64,000 bases of DNA from CAVPOO01 sp963707015 (GTDB taxonomy: Bacteria > Pseudomonadota > Gammaproteobacteria > Thiohalobacterales > Thiohalobacteraceae), in assembly GCA_963707015.1 (NCBI GenBank), contig CAVPOO010000001.1:186001-250000 (forward strand), written 5' to 3'. The stretch's first letter is position 1. Each line of letters begins with the position of its first letter. A program made the position numbers and the translations under genes. Positions 1-8,574 of the stretch are shown piece after piece. A model generated the notes under the pieces. It did no database searches. It was not told the origin of the DNA and worked only from the letters and a program-made list of their open reading frames with translations.

Positions 1-668
1 CGACGCCGCTCGGCGACATCCTCCTTTGAATAGATGCCCAAGGAGATCTCGTTCCTTCGACCCCGGTAGTAATCCTTGACACCCTTCGCCTCGAAATCTT
101 CCGTCGCCCGCTGCGCTAGCTCAGGCGCCATGGCCGGCAGGTACACCCAGTATCCCGTCTGTTCCTTCACCTTTTCGGAACGTACCTGCCCCTGCCTGCC
201 GCGCTCCTTCAGCCACGCGACACCTTCATTCAGTACCTCATCGCTCGCGAACGGGCCGATCGTCTGGCAGACCTCGACAGGCGCTGGGGGTTCGGGCGGA
301 TCAACCTTCGCCAGTCGGGTTTCGGTCGAGACGGGTTGCGGCGCCGGTTTGGCCTCAGCGCCGACATCGGCCTCAGCCTCGATCTCGCTCTCAGCGGCGA
401 CCTCAGGCTGGGCATCTGCCTCAGGCTCAGCCTCAGCTTCGCTGTCATGCCTCTTCGCCCCCTGGGAGGTGCCGCCCTCAGGCTCGGTCGCAGCAAGGTG
501 AACGTCCGCTTCAGCCTCACGTTCGCTCAGCAGCTGTAATGGCTGGACACCCGACGGAATCGCGGTGAATGCTGGCCGGGCATCACCGGCTTCTGAATGG
601 TCATGCTGGCGGATCCATGCAAACGCCAGCAGGTTTGCCACAACCAATAAAACCACCAACACCTTCAT
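1..668 (-). CDS. SPOR-domain protein, partial (C-terminus beyond window)
   Basis: The frame is open from an ATG at 668 to the window edge, about 222 codons. It starts with one hydrophobic segment (about residues 3-18), followed by a long acidic low-complexity linker rich in Glu, Ala and Pro (about 50-130). The C-terminal part, with YWVYLPA, DYYRG and ISLGIYS, looks like a SPOR peptidoglycan-binding fold. SPOR proteins bind denuded glycan at the division septum, so a single-pass inner-membrane protein with a periplasmic SPOR domain is inferred. The start overlaps the stop of coaX by 4 nt (ATGA), which implies translational coupling. A gene of this type after coaX is common in gammaproteobacteria. 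The true end cannot be seen. Confidence 0.82.
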   Translation of the reverse strand, partial: MKVLVVLLVVANLLAFAWIRQHDHSEAGDARPAFTAIPSGVQPLQLLSEREAEADVHLAATEPEGGTSQGAKRHDSEAEAEPEADAQPEVAAESEIEAEADVGAEAKPAPQPVSTETRLAKVDPPEPPAPVEVCQTIGPFASDEVLNEGVAWLKERGRQGQVRSEKVKEQTGYWVYLPAMAPELAQRATEDFEAKGVKDYYRGRRNEISLGIYSKEDVAERR

Positions 669-1459
669 AAGACTTTCTGTTCCCTGTCAGAGTCCCCGGT
701 TGATTCACTCTGGCCGGCCATGACCGCCACACCCCGCAAGACCAGGTCGGGTTCATAACGGACACGACTGGCGAGCAACGGTTTGATACGTGGCGCATCG
801 CCGCCCGTGATCACTGTTCGCAGACCCTTGCCGAGCTCGCTGCCCAGATCGAGCACAACGCGATCAATCATGGCGACGGCGGCGTACAGGCATCCACCGA
901 TAATGGCGTTGCCTGTATCGCTCGCCAGCAAGGACGATTCGCCATTACCTGCGATAACCCGCTCTTGCTGTATCTCCTCCGCCCGCTGGATGAGGCTGTC
1001 GCGCATCAGGCCCAAACCGGGCGTGATCAGGCCTCCCAAGTGCCGGCCGTCAGCGGCCAGGGCATCGATTACAATGGCGGTACCGCAATCGACGATACAG
1101 GTTGGCACCGCAGCCGAGGCGCGCGCTGCGACCAGTGCCGCCCAGCGGTCCACACCCAGACGCAGCGGTTCCTCGTAGGCATTGCGTACCTCAAAGGCAT
1201 TGGCCTGCGCGACCAGAAACTCGGGAGCGACCTGCCACTGCTTTGAGACCCAACTGGTTAGCGATTTGCGAAAGGCTGGCCCGGCCACGCTTGCCACCAG
1301 CACCCGAGTCGGGTGCGCGTCCAGGCTACTCCAGGCGTTTCTGGCGAGCGCCGCCGTCTGCTTGCCCTTGCGCTCGAGGGAACCGCCGGACTCAAAGCGG
1401 CCGTCACGCAGAAATGCCCATTTCAGACGCGAGTTCCCCGCGTCGACCAGAAGAATCAT
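665..1459 (-). CDS. coaX: Type III pantothenate kinase
   Basis: This 264-aa protein begins MILLVDAGNSRLKW, the phosphate-binding DxGN motif of type III pantothenate kinases (ASKHA fold), and carries VDCGTAIVIDAL and a GGLITPGLGLM segment typical of CoaX. It phosphorylates pantothenate, the first step of CoA synthesis, in the cytosol and usually needs a monovalent cation. The length is normal for the family. It lies 13 nt downstream of birA on the same strand and overlaps the SPOR gene by 4 nt, so birA-coaX-SPOR is probably one transcript. The birA-coaX pairing is a standard gammaproteobacterial arrangement. Confidence 0.95.
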   Translation of the reverse strand: MILLVDAGNSRLKWAFLRDGRFESGGSLERKGKQTAALARNAWSSLDAHPTRVLVASVAGPAFRKSLTSWVSKQWQVAPEFLVAQANAFEVRNAYEEPLRLGVDRWAALVAARASAAVPTCIVDCGTAIVIDALAADGRHLGGLITPGLGLMRDSLIQRAEEIQQERVIAGNGESSLLASDTGNAIIGGCLYAAVAMIDRVVLDLGSELGKGLRTVITGGDAPRIKPLLASRVRYEPDLVLRGVAVMAGQSESTGDSDREQKVL

Positions 1460-1472
1460 AGCGGAATAATCA

Positions 1473-2447
1473 TCACGCCGGCCGCAAACTCACGTCGCCA
1501 GAGGTGAAACGCTGGATCTCTCCCTGCACCTCCACCAGTAACGCACCCTGCATATCGATACCCCCGGCATTGCCCCGCACGATCTTATGCGGAAATCGCA
1601 ATTCGACCAACCTCCCTGCGAGCAGATCGTGATCCTGCCAGGTATCGATAAAGGCAGCCAGCCCCTCGGCCTCGTACCTGCCAAACGTGCTGACCAGTTC
1701 ATCCAGCAGATCGACTGCCAGGCGGTTACGCGAAACCTTAGCATCCACGAGCTGCTGGACATCGATCCACGGCTGGTCAAGCACTGGCCCGGCCCCGTCT
1801 GGCATCTCGATGTTGATGCCAATACCGACGATGGCCTGGCAGGGTCCGGCCGCCTCACCAGACAACTCCACCAGCACGCCGGCAAGCTTTGCATCCTTGC
1901 TGTAGATATCGTTCGGCCACTTGAGTCCAGCCTGCCTGACCCCCGCCCGCTGCACGGTCTTCAGCACCGCCACCCCCGCCGCGAGACTGAGTCCGCCCAG
2001 CGCCGCAGGGCCACAATCGAAACGCCAGAGCATGGAAAGATAGAGGTTAGCACCAAAGGGTGAAAACCAGCGCCGCCCGCGCCGCCCGCGACCGGCCGAC
2101 TGGGTCTCCGCGATACACACATGGCCTGACTCGGCGCCGTCATCGAGCTGGCGACGCAGCACGCTGCTGGTGGAATCGACCTCGGGATGCACATCAAGCC
2201 GCGAAATGCGGGCACGCGTGCCGGCAGAGACCTCTGCTGCGATGCGCGACTTGTCGAGCAGTTCCAGTGGCCGGGCAAGGCGGTAACCCCGTCCGCGAAC
2301 CGCCTGAACATCGAGACCGAGGCTAGCGAGCTTGCGCAGCTGCTTCCAGACCCCGGCGCGACTCAAACCCAGTTCGGCACCCAGCACCTCGCCGGACTGG
2401 AAGCGGCCGTCGGCAAGCATTTCGATCAGACGGTAGCGATGCGGCAT
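1473..2447 (-). CDS. birA: Bifunctional biotin-[acetyl-CoA carboxylase] ligase / biotin operon repressor
   Basis: The 324-aa protein has an N-terminal winged-helix region (about residues 1-65, with SGEVLGAELGLSRAGVWKQL), then the biotin ligase core with the adenylate-binding GRGRRGRRW loop, SPFGANLYLS, and KWPNDIY. A short C-terminal beta domain follows. BirA makes biotinyl-AMP, transfers biotin to the AccB subunit, and in E. coli represses the bio operon. The intact DNA-binding domain suggests it also acts as a repressor here. It begins with ATG and is followed by coaX after 13 nt. Confidence 0.95.
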   Translation of the reverse strand: MPHRYRLIEMLADGRFQSGEVLGAELGLSRAGVWKQLRKLASLGLDVQAVRGRGYRLARPLELLDKSRIAAEVSAGTRARISRLDVHPEVDSTSSVLRRQLDDGAESGHVCIAETQSAGRGRRGRRWFSPFGANLYLSMLWRFDCGPAALGGLSLAAGVAVLKTVQRAGVRQAGLKWPNDIYSKDAKLAGVLVELSGEAAGPCQAIVGIGINIEMPDGAGPVLDQPWIDVQQLVDAKVSRNRLAVDLLDELVSTFGRYEAEGLAAFIDTWQDHDLLAGRLVELRFPHKIVRGNAGGIDMQGALLVEVQGEIQRFTSGDVSLRPA

Positions 2448-2581
2448 GACGGCGGGAGTGTATCACAGGCCTGGCCGCCTACCGCGCTGCGTGCGGCAAC
2501 CCGCTTGCAGCAAAGACCGCACCGCGCAGCCAGCGAAAGCAGACACGACACTGACCTGCCACAGGGAGTCAGCTCCCTTTC

Positions 2582-2609
2582 GTCTTCTGTCTTCTGTCTT
2601 CTGGCTTCT
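2582..2609. repeat. Short tandem repeat, 7-bp unit
   Basis: Three perfect copies of GTCTTCT are followed by a variant GGCTTCT, giving four 7-bp units between birA and the CBS gene. The intergenic interval 2448-2683 otherwise shows no gene. Similar CTTCTG-rich text occurs near 9430-9460. No function is evident, and the array could be prone to slippage. Confidence 0.6.
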
Positions 2610-2683
2610 TGATTCTCATTAGCCGACCCCGCAGCCATGGTCACGCCGCCGCCCGTCCGGGCGACAGCTCAACAATCCCAGAG

Positions 2684-3280
2684 TCAATGCGCCAGCGCCG
2701 CCCCGACCTCGGCAAAGGTGCTGGCAACCTCGACAGTTTCGATGGCAACCCCAAGTTGATTGCCGATCAGGGTCGCGGAAAAGATGCCACGAATCGCCGG
2801 CCGACCCGCGCGGGTATCGGTATCCACAACCAGTGCGTGGCGCCTGCCGGACTGGCGCAGCGTCTCGACAATGTCCCCCACGCGCGCCTTCATGACATCC
2901 GCAAGCTCTATCACCTCCAGCCCGTCTGCCGGCGTCATGATATCCCGGACCAGGACCTCGTCGTGAGACATGTGCAGCTCTTTCAGCAACTGCAGCGGCT
3001 TTTCACCCTGGATGTCCGTCGAGGTTATGAGCCCCAGCACCTCCTCTTGCGGGTTGGTAACGAACAACAACCGCACCCCGCCTTCCTTCATCCGCGTCAA
3101 GGCACGGTTGATGGACACATTGGGCTCGACCGTCAGTGCCGAGACTTGGCGCAGATCGGTCATACTCATGACGGCCGCGCTTTCCAGCTTGACCCGTTCC
3201 GGCAATTCCTGATGCGGCCGGAAAAGGCCGGTGGCGCCCGACAGTGGGCGGAATGCTACCCGTGTGTATTGCGTCGCCAT
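2684..3280 (-). CDS. CBS-domain-pair protein
   Basis: This 198-aa protein contains two CBS motifs: residues around 40-95 (DLRQVSALTVEPN, GVRLLFVTN, VLGLITSTDI) and around 110-180 (VRDIMTPADG, RHALVVDTD, IRGIFSATLI). CBS pairs bind adenine nucleotides and act as energy or ligand sensors. No other domain is attached, so the partner is unknown. The start at 3280 is chosen because AAGGAGG lies 6 nt upstream; a longer reading from 3334 lacks such a site. It is probably monocistronic. The family call is firm and the cellular role is not. Confidence 0.85.
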   Translation of the reverse strand: MATQYTRVAFRPLSGATGLFRPHQELPERVKLESAAVMSMTDLRQVSALTVEPNVSINRALTRMKEGGVRLLFVTNPQEEVLGLITSTDIQGEKPLQLLKELHMSHDEVLVRDIMTPADGLEVIELADVMKARVGDIVETLRQSGRRHALVVDTDTRAGRPAIRGIFSATLIGNQLGVAIETVEVASTFAEVGAALAH

Positions 3281-3566
3281 GACGTCCTCCTTCGCTCGCA
3301 GCACCCGCTCTGCGTGTGACTGGGCCATAACCATTCATATAGACCATGCAACGGCGAACCGCAAAGCAGCAAGGAGATAAGCAGGTATAAATCAGCTTAC
3401 TTTCCACACCCTGATGCCACATCTGGGAAGGCAATCCTGGGGGTGAAGCGCTGGCGAGCAACCGCGCCGCGCCGCCGCGTGAAGCACGCCAGGTTTCGTG
3501 CCGTGGACGGTCCTGGATCCGATGCGAAATACGCGCGCAAGCCACGTCGCGAGAAAAAAGGGTCAA

Positions 3567-3590
3567 CAAAAACGGGGCGCGAAGCCCCGT
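3567..3590 (-). terminator. Rho-independent terminator after porin A
   Basis: Read on the minus strand, ACGGGGC and GCCCCGT form a 7-bp GC-rich stem with a 5-nt loop, followed by a short U run. It lies 29 nt past the porin A stop codon. The segment 3281-3566 upstream of the CBS gene contains no recognisable gene. Confidence 0.8.
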
Positions 3591-3618
3591 CCCTGTTCTG
3601 CCTCAGAGAATGCTGAGA

Positions 3619-4704
3619 CTAGAATTTGTGGCGGACACCCAGGCTGAAGAAGTCCTGCGAGCCGTCGCGGTCGGCCGCCGGGTCACCGTTCACGACAGTG
3701 CCACACACCGAACCGGCGTAGTTGTCGCAGTTCAGGTGGTTGTAACCACCGTAGACATCCGTCCGCTTGCTGAGGTGATGATCCACCGCCAGGGTCCAGG
3801 AGGTGTAACCCGTATCGATACCCTGTGGCAGCGTGTTGCCGCCACCGCTATCCGCATCGCCCGCCGACCCATAGCCACCGAAGACCAGCGTGTTGCCGAG
3901 AGTGTAGGAGGCGCCGGCGAACCAGGTGTTTTGACCGTCACCCTGCCAGTCTGCCGTTGCGGTGTCAGGGTTGTAAATGCCCTGCTGGGCGATCAGACCG
4001 CCGTCACCCTCGTACTGGCCATAGAGGCCGAAGTTGCCGAGGGTGTAGCTGGCGCCAACCTTCCAGGCATTGTCGTCGCCACCGGCGTCACTGGTGATGT
4101 AATCCGCGAACACCAGGATGCCGCCGTTCTTGTACTTGGCACCGGCCGCATAGGTGTTGTCATCGGACGCGTCGTTGGCATCGTTGTCCAGGCTGTAATC
4201 GAGCGTGAAGTCGAAGCCCGCCCAGCTGGGGCTGTCATAACGGATCTGCCGCGTCATACGCCCCTGGCCATTTTCACCCTTGCCGGCGTGCAGCCGGGAC
4301 TGCAGACCGAAAGAACGACCCTCCAGAGAGGTCCGATACAGCGGGTCGATCATGGCGCCGTGCGACTTGTAGGTATGGCTGATGGTACCGAAGCGCACCT
4401 TGCCCAGCTTGTTGGTCGTCAGACCCACCCACTGGTCGCGGCCGCTGAAGCCACTGGCATCGGCCGGATCAAACTGGAACTCGGCCTGGTAGATGGCGGA
4501 AAGCCCGTTGCCGAGATCTTCACTGCCTTTGACGCCAATCGCAGAGGTGTTGCTCTGCAGATTAACGTCGTCGCCACCCGCATCGGTGTCGTACGAATTG
4601 ATCGACTCATTCAAGTTACCGTAGAGCGTGGTCTCCGCCCGGGCGGCCGTCATGGCAGTCGCTAGTGCAGTCGCAACGGCGAGCGTGAAAAGTATCCTCT
4701 CCAT
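3619..4704 (-). CDS. Outer-membrane porin (Gram-negative porin family), copy A
   Basis: The 361-aa precursor has a signal peptide (about residues 1-23, ending near ARAE) and then TTLYGNLNESI, the typical first strand of general porins. The body has alternating beta-strand text with GFSGRDQWVGL and ends in Phe (GVRHKF), as BAM-recognised barrels do. It is expected to be a 16-stranded trimeric outer-membrane pore for small solutes. The start at 4704 follows GAGGGG at suitable spacing. It is about 75-80 percent identical by eye to the adjacent copy B. Each copy has its own promoter and terminator, so they are separately expressed. Confidence 0.93.
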   Translation of the reverse strand: MERILFTLAVATALATAMTAARAETTLYGNLNESINSYDTDAGGDDVNLQSNTSAIGVKGSEDLGNGLSAIYQAEFQFDPADASGFSGRDQWVGLTTNKLGKVRFGTISHTYKSHGAMIDPLYRTSLEGRSFGLQSRLHAGKGENGQGRMTRQIRYDSPSWAGFDFTLDYSLDNDANDASDDNTYAAGAKYKNGGILVFADYITSDAGGDDNAWKVGASYTLGNFGLYGQYEGDGGLIAQQGIYNPDTATADWQGDGQNTWFAGASYTLGNTLVFGGYGSAGDADSGGGNTLPQGIDTGYTSWTLAVDHHLSKRTDVYGGYNHLNCDNYAGSVCGTVVNGDPAADRDGSQDFFSLGVRHKF

Positions 4705-4754
4705 TATCGAAATCCCCTCTCCCGATCAGTCAGATGGCGATAAGAACAAGTCCC

Positions 4755-4783
4755 AATTTAGCCTAATTTCGGTATGAATGCAA
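4755..4783 (-). promoter_or_regulatory. Sigma70-like promoter of porin A
   Basis: On the minus strand TTGCAT is followed after exactly 17 nt by TAAATT, about 50 nt upstream of the porin A start. Porin B has an equivalent TTGCTT-N17-TAGATT. Both genes also share an upstream T-rich stretch followed by a GCGTTG/GCGTCG-type sequence (about 4800-4845 and 6250-6285), possibly a shared control region. Confidence 0.6.
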
Positions 4784-4990
4784 CGCTTTTTATCAAAAAA
4801 GCGACAGCCCAAATCATTTTGTGGCCTTTTTACAACGCAGCATACTACAGCAATTTGAATAGCTTAGCAGATGAAACACGGGCCCCACTCGTTACGCGGA
4901 ATTCTTGCAGCGGCACAAACGACATGCGTGCGCCGCACCGGTCTCGCGGCCCCAAGAACCGGGCGAGGCGCCGATGGTGCTTGCAATCAT

Positions 4991-5017
4991 AAAAAAACGG
5001 GGCCCGAAGGCCCCGTT
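4991..5017 (-). terminator. Rho-independent terminator after porin B
   Basis: On the minus strand a 9-bp stem (AACGGGGCC pairing with GGCCCCGTT) with a 4-nt loop is followed by a run of T. It lies 28 nt past the porin B stop and separates the two porin transcripts. Confidence 0.88.
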
Positions 5018-5044
5018 CGCGTTCCGACTCAGACAAGACTGAGC

Positions 5045-6148
5045 TTAGAACTTGTGACGCACACCCACGCTGAAAAAGTCCTGGGTACCGCCGCCTTGGA
5101 CCTGGTTAGCGGGGACGTCAATCTGGATGCTGCTGCTGCCGCAGACCGAGCCGGCATAGCTGTTGCAGTCCAGCCGGTTATAACCCGCATAGACGTCGGT
5201 GCGCTTGCTCAGGTGATGATCCATCGCCAGGGTCCAGGAGGTATAGCCCGTATCGATACCATTAGGAATGCTGCCACCGGTATCCGCATCGTCCGCTTTA
5301 CCGTAACCGCCGAAGAACAGGGTGTTGCCCCAAGTGTAGGAGGCACCGGCGAACCAGGTGTTCTGACCGTCACCATTCCACTCGGTCGGGTCGGTGTCAG
5401 GGTTGTAGACACCCTGCTGGGCGATCAGACCGCCGTCGCCCTCGTACTGACCATAGAGGCCGAAGTTGCCAAACGTCCAGCTGCCACCGACCGCCCAGGC
5501 ATTGTCGTCGCCGCCAGCGTCGCTGGTGATGTAGTCCGCGAACAGCAGGATGCCGCCGTTCTTGTACTTGGCACCGGCCGCATAAGCGTTGTCGTCGGAC
5601 GCGTCGTTGGCATTGTCGTCCAGGCTGTAATCGAGCGTGAAGTCAAAGCCTGCCCAGCTTGGGCTGTCGTAGCGGATCTGCCGGGTCATGCGTCCCTGAC
5701 CGTTCTCACCCTTGCCGGAGTGCAGTTTGGACTGCAGACCGAAAGTACGACCTTCCAGGGACGTCCGGTACAGCGGGTCGATCATGGCGCCATGTGACTT
5801 GTAGGTATGGCTGATGGTACCGAAGCGCATTTTGCCCAGCTTGTTGGTCGTCAGACCGACCCACTGGTCGCGGCCGCTGAAGCCACTGGCATCGGCCGGA
5901 TCAAACTGAAACTCGGCCTGGTAGATCGCGGAGAGCCCGTTGCCGAGGTCCTCGCTGCCTTTGATACCGACCGAGGAGGTGTTACTCCTCATGTTGATAT
6001 CCTTGTCCTCCGAGGGGCCGGCATCATCGACCTTGCTCCAGTTAATCGATTCGTTTACGTTCCCGTAGAGGGTCGTGTCCGCCTGCGCAACGGCCGTGGC
6101 ACCTGCCAGGGCAGCCGCGATGGCTACAGTAAGAAGTTTCTTTTCCAT
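5045..6148 (-). CDS. Outer-membrane porin (Gram-negative porin family), copy B
   Basis: The 367-aa precursor starts MEKKLLTVAIAAALAG, a clear signal peptide with cleavage near AQAD, then TTLYGNVNESINW. It ends GVRHKF with the terminal Phe of outer-membrane barrels. The start at 6148 is supported by an AGGGGAT ribosome site; a reading from 6226 would add 26 residues that do not belong to a signal peptide. It is the tandem paralog of copy A. Differences cluster in the N-terminal acidic loop (DDAGPSEDKD) and the C-terminal loop before the last strand, which are likely surface-exposed. Confidence 0.94.
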   Translation of the reverse strand: MEKKLLTVAIAAALAGATAVAQADTTLYGNVNESINWSKVDDAGPSEDKDINMRSNTSSVGIKGSEDLGNGLSAIYQAEFQFDPADASGFSGRDQWVGLTTNKLGKMRFGTISHTYKSHGAMIDPLYRTSLEGRTFGLQSKLHSGKGENGQGRMTRQIRYDSPSWAGFDFTLDYSLDDNANDASDDNAYAAGAKYKNGGILLFADYITSDAGGDDNAWAVGGSWTFGNFGLYGQYEGDGGLIAQQGVYNPDTDPTEWNGDGQNTWFAGASYTWGNTLFFGGYGKADDADTGGSIPNGIDTGYTSWTLAMDHHLSKRTDVYAGYNRLDCNSYAGSVCGSSSIQIDVPANQVQGGGTQDFFSVGVRHKF

Positions 6149-6197
6149 TTCAGTATCCCCTTTCCAAACGTTAGCTGTGTCTATGAAACCGGGTGTT

Positions 6198-6226
6198 AAT
6201 CTACACCACTTTCGACAAAGAAGCAA
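6198..6226 (-). promoter_or_regulatory. Sigma70-like promoter of porin B
   Basis: On the minus strand TTGCTT and TAGATT are separated by 17 nt, about 50 nt before the porin B start, the same geometry as at porin A. The interval 6227-6536 to its right holds AT-rich sequence similar to the region upstream of porin A but no gene. Confidence 0.55.
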
Positions 6227-6536
6227 CAGATTTTGCCAAAAAAGCTACAAAGAGCGTAATTGTTGCTTTTTTGCGACGCAACATAGAGGGGTAATCGGCG
6301 AGGGAACAGGGTTTTGGCCCAATATATAGTATCCGCAGTCCCTCATTAACCTTTGGCGAGAAAGAGCAACAACCCCGGCAGAGAGCGCCGTGAACACAGT
6401 TGTTACGAGGCCATTAGGCAGAAACACAACACTGCCGCAGCCGCTTGGCGAATCGTACCGGGGGAGGCCCGCTGGGTCGTCGGGAATACCGCAGCCGCCC
6501 AAAGCAAGGCGGCGCGATGGGAACTGGCTTGGAATT

Positions 6537-6610
6537 TGGCTGGGGGACTAGGATTCGAACCTAGGTTAGCGGAGTCAGAGTCCGCTGTCCTGCCGCTAGA
6601 CGATCCCCCA
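6537..6610 (-). tRNA. tRNA-Gln (anticodon CTG)
   Basis: On the minus strand a full cloverleaf can be drawn. The acceptor TGGGGGA pairs with TCCCCCA, the anticodon stem is GCGGA/TCCGC, the loop CTCTGAC carries anticodon CTG, and the T-arm contains GGTTCGAATCC. Discriminator G and CCA are encoded at the 3' end (6537-6540). CTG reads CAG codons, so this is tRNA-Gln. It resembles the E. coli tRNA-Gln of the same anticodon. The 230 nt between it and rpsI hold nothing recognisable. Confidence 0.95.
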
Positions 6611-6843
6611 AGGGTCAAATGAAAGATACAAGATAAAGGGCAAAAGGTCCAAGCGCCATCGCTTTGCTGCCACGCCTTCCAGCATCCGAAAGACTTCGCC
6701 GGCTTGCCGCGCAAACCCTCTGGCAGAGCTAATACACAGTCACGCAAGACTGGCTGCGGGGTTTGTTTCCCAGGCTCGCGCACCTCGAAGACACCCATGC
6801 CTCCTCGTACAGCGATGCTGGCCCGGCCCGAAGCCAGGAACTA

Positions 6844-7236
6844 TTACCGCTTCGAGTACTGGGTCGCTCGACGCGCCTTGCGAAGGCCAACCTTCTTCCG
6901 CTCAACCTCGCGGGCATCGCGGGTAACGAAGCCGGCCCTGCGCAGGGTGGGGCGCAGCTGTTCGTCGTATTTCATGAGGGCACGGGTGATGCCGTGGCGG
7001 ATCGCGCCAGCCTGACCGTTCATTCCGCCGCCGGTCACGGTGACGTAGATGTCGAACTGGTCTTGCAGTTCCGTCTTATCGAGCGGCTGACGAACGATCA
7101 TGCGCGCAGTTTCGCGACCGAAATAGATATCCAGAGGACGTTTATTGACTGTGATGTTACCGCCGCCCTTGCGGAGGAATACACGCGCCGTTGAAGTCTT
7201 GCGGCGACCGGTACTGTAATAGTGTTCCTGAGCCAT
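6844..7236 (-). CDS. rpsI: 30S ribosomal protein S9
   Basis: The 130-aa protein starts MAQEHYYSTGRRKTSTARVFL and ends in QYSKR, the basic C-terminal tail of S9 that reaches towards the P-site tRNA. Its length equals that of E. coli S9. It lies 44 nt downstream of rplM in the conserved L13-S9 operon. Confidence 0.99.
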   Translation of the reverse strand: MAQEHYYSTGRRKTSTARVFLRKGGGNITVNKRPLDIYFGRETARMIVRQPLDKTELQDQFDIYVTVTGGGMNGQAGAIRHGITRALMKYDEQLRPTLRRAGFVTRDAREVERKKVGLRKARRATQYSKR

Positions 7237-7280
7237 TCTCGTGATGTTCCCTTATGGCGGAGACCTGACCCCGCCCGCGA

Positions 7281-7709
7281 TTAAATATCCAGGGGTTTGG
7301 GTTGCTGCGCCGCGTGGCTGTGCTCAGGACCGGCAAAGACCTTGAGCTTGCGGTACATCGCGCGTCCCAAAGGGTTCTTCGGCAGCATGCCCTTCACCGC
7401 ATTTTCGATTATCCGTTCCGGAGCCTGTGCGCGCAGCTTGGCAAGACTGGTGGTCTTCAGATTGCCGATGTAACCGGTGTGACGGTGATAGAGCTTATTC
7501 TGCTCCTTGCGGCCGGTTACAGCCACCTTCTCGGCGTTCACCACGACGATGTAGTCACCGGTATCCACATGCGGGGTATATTCGGCCTTGTGCTTGCCGC
7601 GTAGCCTGTGAGCCACGGCCGAGGCAAGGCGACCAAGGGTTTTACCTGCTGCGTCAACGACATACCAGTCACGCTTGACGGTTTCCTTATTGGCACTGAA
7701 CGTCTTCAT
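7281..7709 (-). CDS. rplM: 50S ribosomal protein L13
   Basis: The 142-aa protein (MKTFSANKETVKRDWYVVDA) has the family length and carries KLYHRHTGYIG and the GMLPKN motif of L13. The start at 7709 is taken because the 32 extra codons of a longer reading are not L13-like and GGAGCAA precedes this ATG. L13 is an early-assembly protein of the large subunit. It is the first gene of rplM-rpsI. Confidence 0.98.
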   Translation of the reverse strand: MKTFSANKETVKRDWYVVDAAGKTLGRLASAVAHRLRGKHKAEYTPHVDTGDYIVVVNAEKVAVTGRKEQNKLYHRHTGYIGNLKTTSLAKLRAQAPERIIENAVKGMLPKNPLGRAMYRKLKVFAGPEHSHAAQQPKPLDI

Positions 7710-7875
7710 CGGAAATTGCTCCAAGACCTGCGTGGTGAAGACGCGGAATATTATAAAAAACAGATAGAAGAGTAAAGCAAAACGACAAAAGGATCGCATC
7801 GACACTGGGGTGCCTGTCGAACAGGGCCCCGGCCGGCCTTTCTTTCACCTTGTCTTTTACGTGTTAGCCCCCGGT

Positions 7876-7905
7876 AAAAAAAAAGCGCAGCGAGAAGCTG
7901 CGCTT
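7876..7905 (-). terminator. Rho-independent terminator after the 2Fe-2S protein gene
   Basis: On the minus strand AAGCGCAGC and GCTGCGCTT form a 9-bp stem with a 5-nt loop, followed by about nine T. It ends the transcript of the 2Fe-2S protein gene and insulates rplM-rpsI. The rest of 7710-8068 has no gene. Confidence 0.88.
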
Positions 7906-8068
7906 AAACCACCAAAGGAGGATGGAGGAGTACTGACTCACCGGTTTAAAGAGGGGGGGCCGGCGAATCAGCATGTGAGTATTTTCTAATATGTCCATCT
8001 GCCTGTCAACCCTTATGTACCGACGAGTTTTGATGTAGATCAAACATCGCGCTGCCCTGGAATATCCG

Positions 8069-8377
8069 TCAGATGCGCAGTCGCTCCACCGGCCTTCCGT
8101 TGAGCAGGTGCTCCTCAATGATTTCGTCAATATCTTCCTGATCTATGTAGGAATACCAGACAGCTTCAGGATAAACGACCAGCACCGGCCCTTCGTCACA
8201 GCGATCCAGGCAACCCGCCGTGTTTACGCGTACGCCACCGGCGCCACTGATCCCCAGCTCCTTGCATCGCTGTTTGGCATAGTCGCGCAGCCCCCTGGCA
8301 TTGAACCGCTGACAGCACGCGCGGCCATCCTCGCGGAGGTTGGTACAGAAGAACAGATGGTACTTATAGTGGGACAT
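8069..8377 (-). CDS. (2Fe-2S) ferredoxin domain protein (thioredoxin-like fold)
   Basis: The 102-aa protein has the spaced cysteines of thioredoxin-like ferredoxins: HLFFCTN, then ACCQRFNARG, then VNTAGCLDRCDEGPVLVVYPEAVWY. This pattern resembles the Azotobacter FeSII/NuoE-type fold in which four Cys bind a 2Fe-2S cluster. The start at 8377 (MSHYKYHLFF) is preferred because the longer form from 8422 adds residues unlike the family. It probably serves as a soluble electron carrier; no redox partner is adjacent. It is a single gene with its own terminator. Confidence 0.85.
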   Translation of the reverse strand: MSHYKYHLFFCTNLREDGRACCQRFNARGLRDYAKQRCKELGISGAGGVRVNTAGCLDRCDEGPVLVVYPEAVWYSYIDQEDIDEIIEEHLLNGRPVERLRI

Positions 8378-8574
8378 GGCGTTTATCTCTTGACCTGGGT
8401 AACCGTCGTTAGCAGCACACAATCTTCAGGCAAAACCGGAAAGATACAAAGCCGTGAAGACAAGGGTTATTCATCATCCCCTGCCTCGCCAGACTCTCAT
8501 GGGACCTTGCGCCCTTACTCTTCTATCTTGTATGTTGTTACCGGTGACCCGCGTAGCGCATCGGAACCAGGCAA

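Noticed and set aside
2582..2609. CRISPR-like array
   Set aside because: Units are only 7 bp with no spacers; it is a simple tandem repeat.
3610..6199. Long plus-strand frames opposite both porins
   Set aside because: They are antisense shadows of GC-rich porin codons; both paralogs show the same shadow, and the minus-strand proteins have signal peptides and family motifs.
7281..7805. L13 with a 32-residue hydrophobic N-terminal extension
   Set aside because: The family begins at MKTFSANKE with a fitting ribosome site; the extension is not conserved-like.
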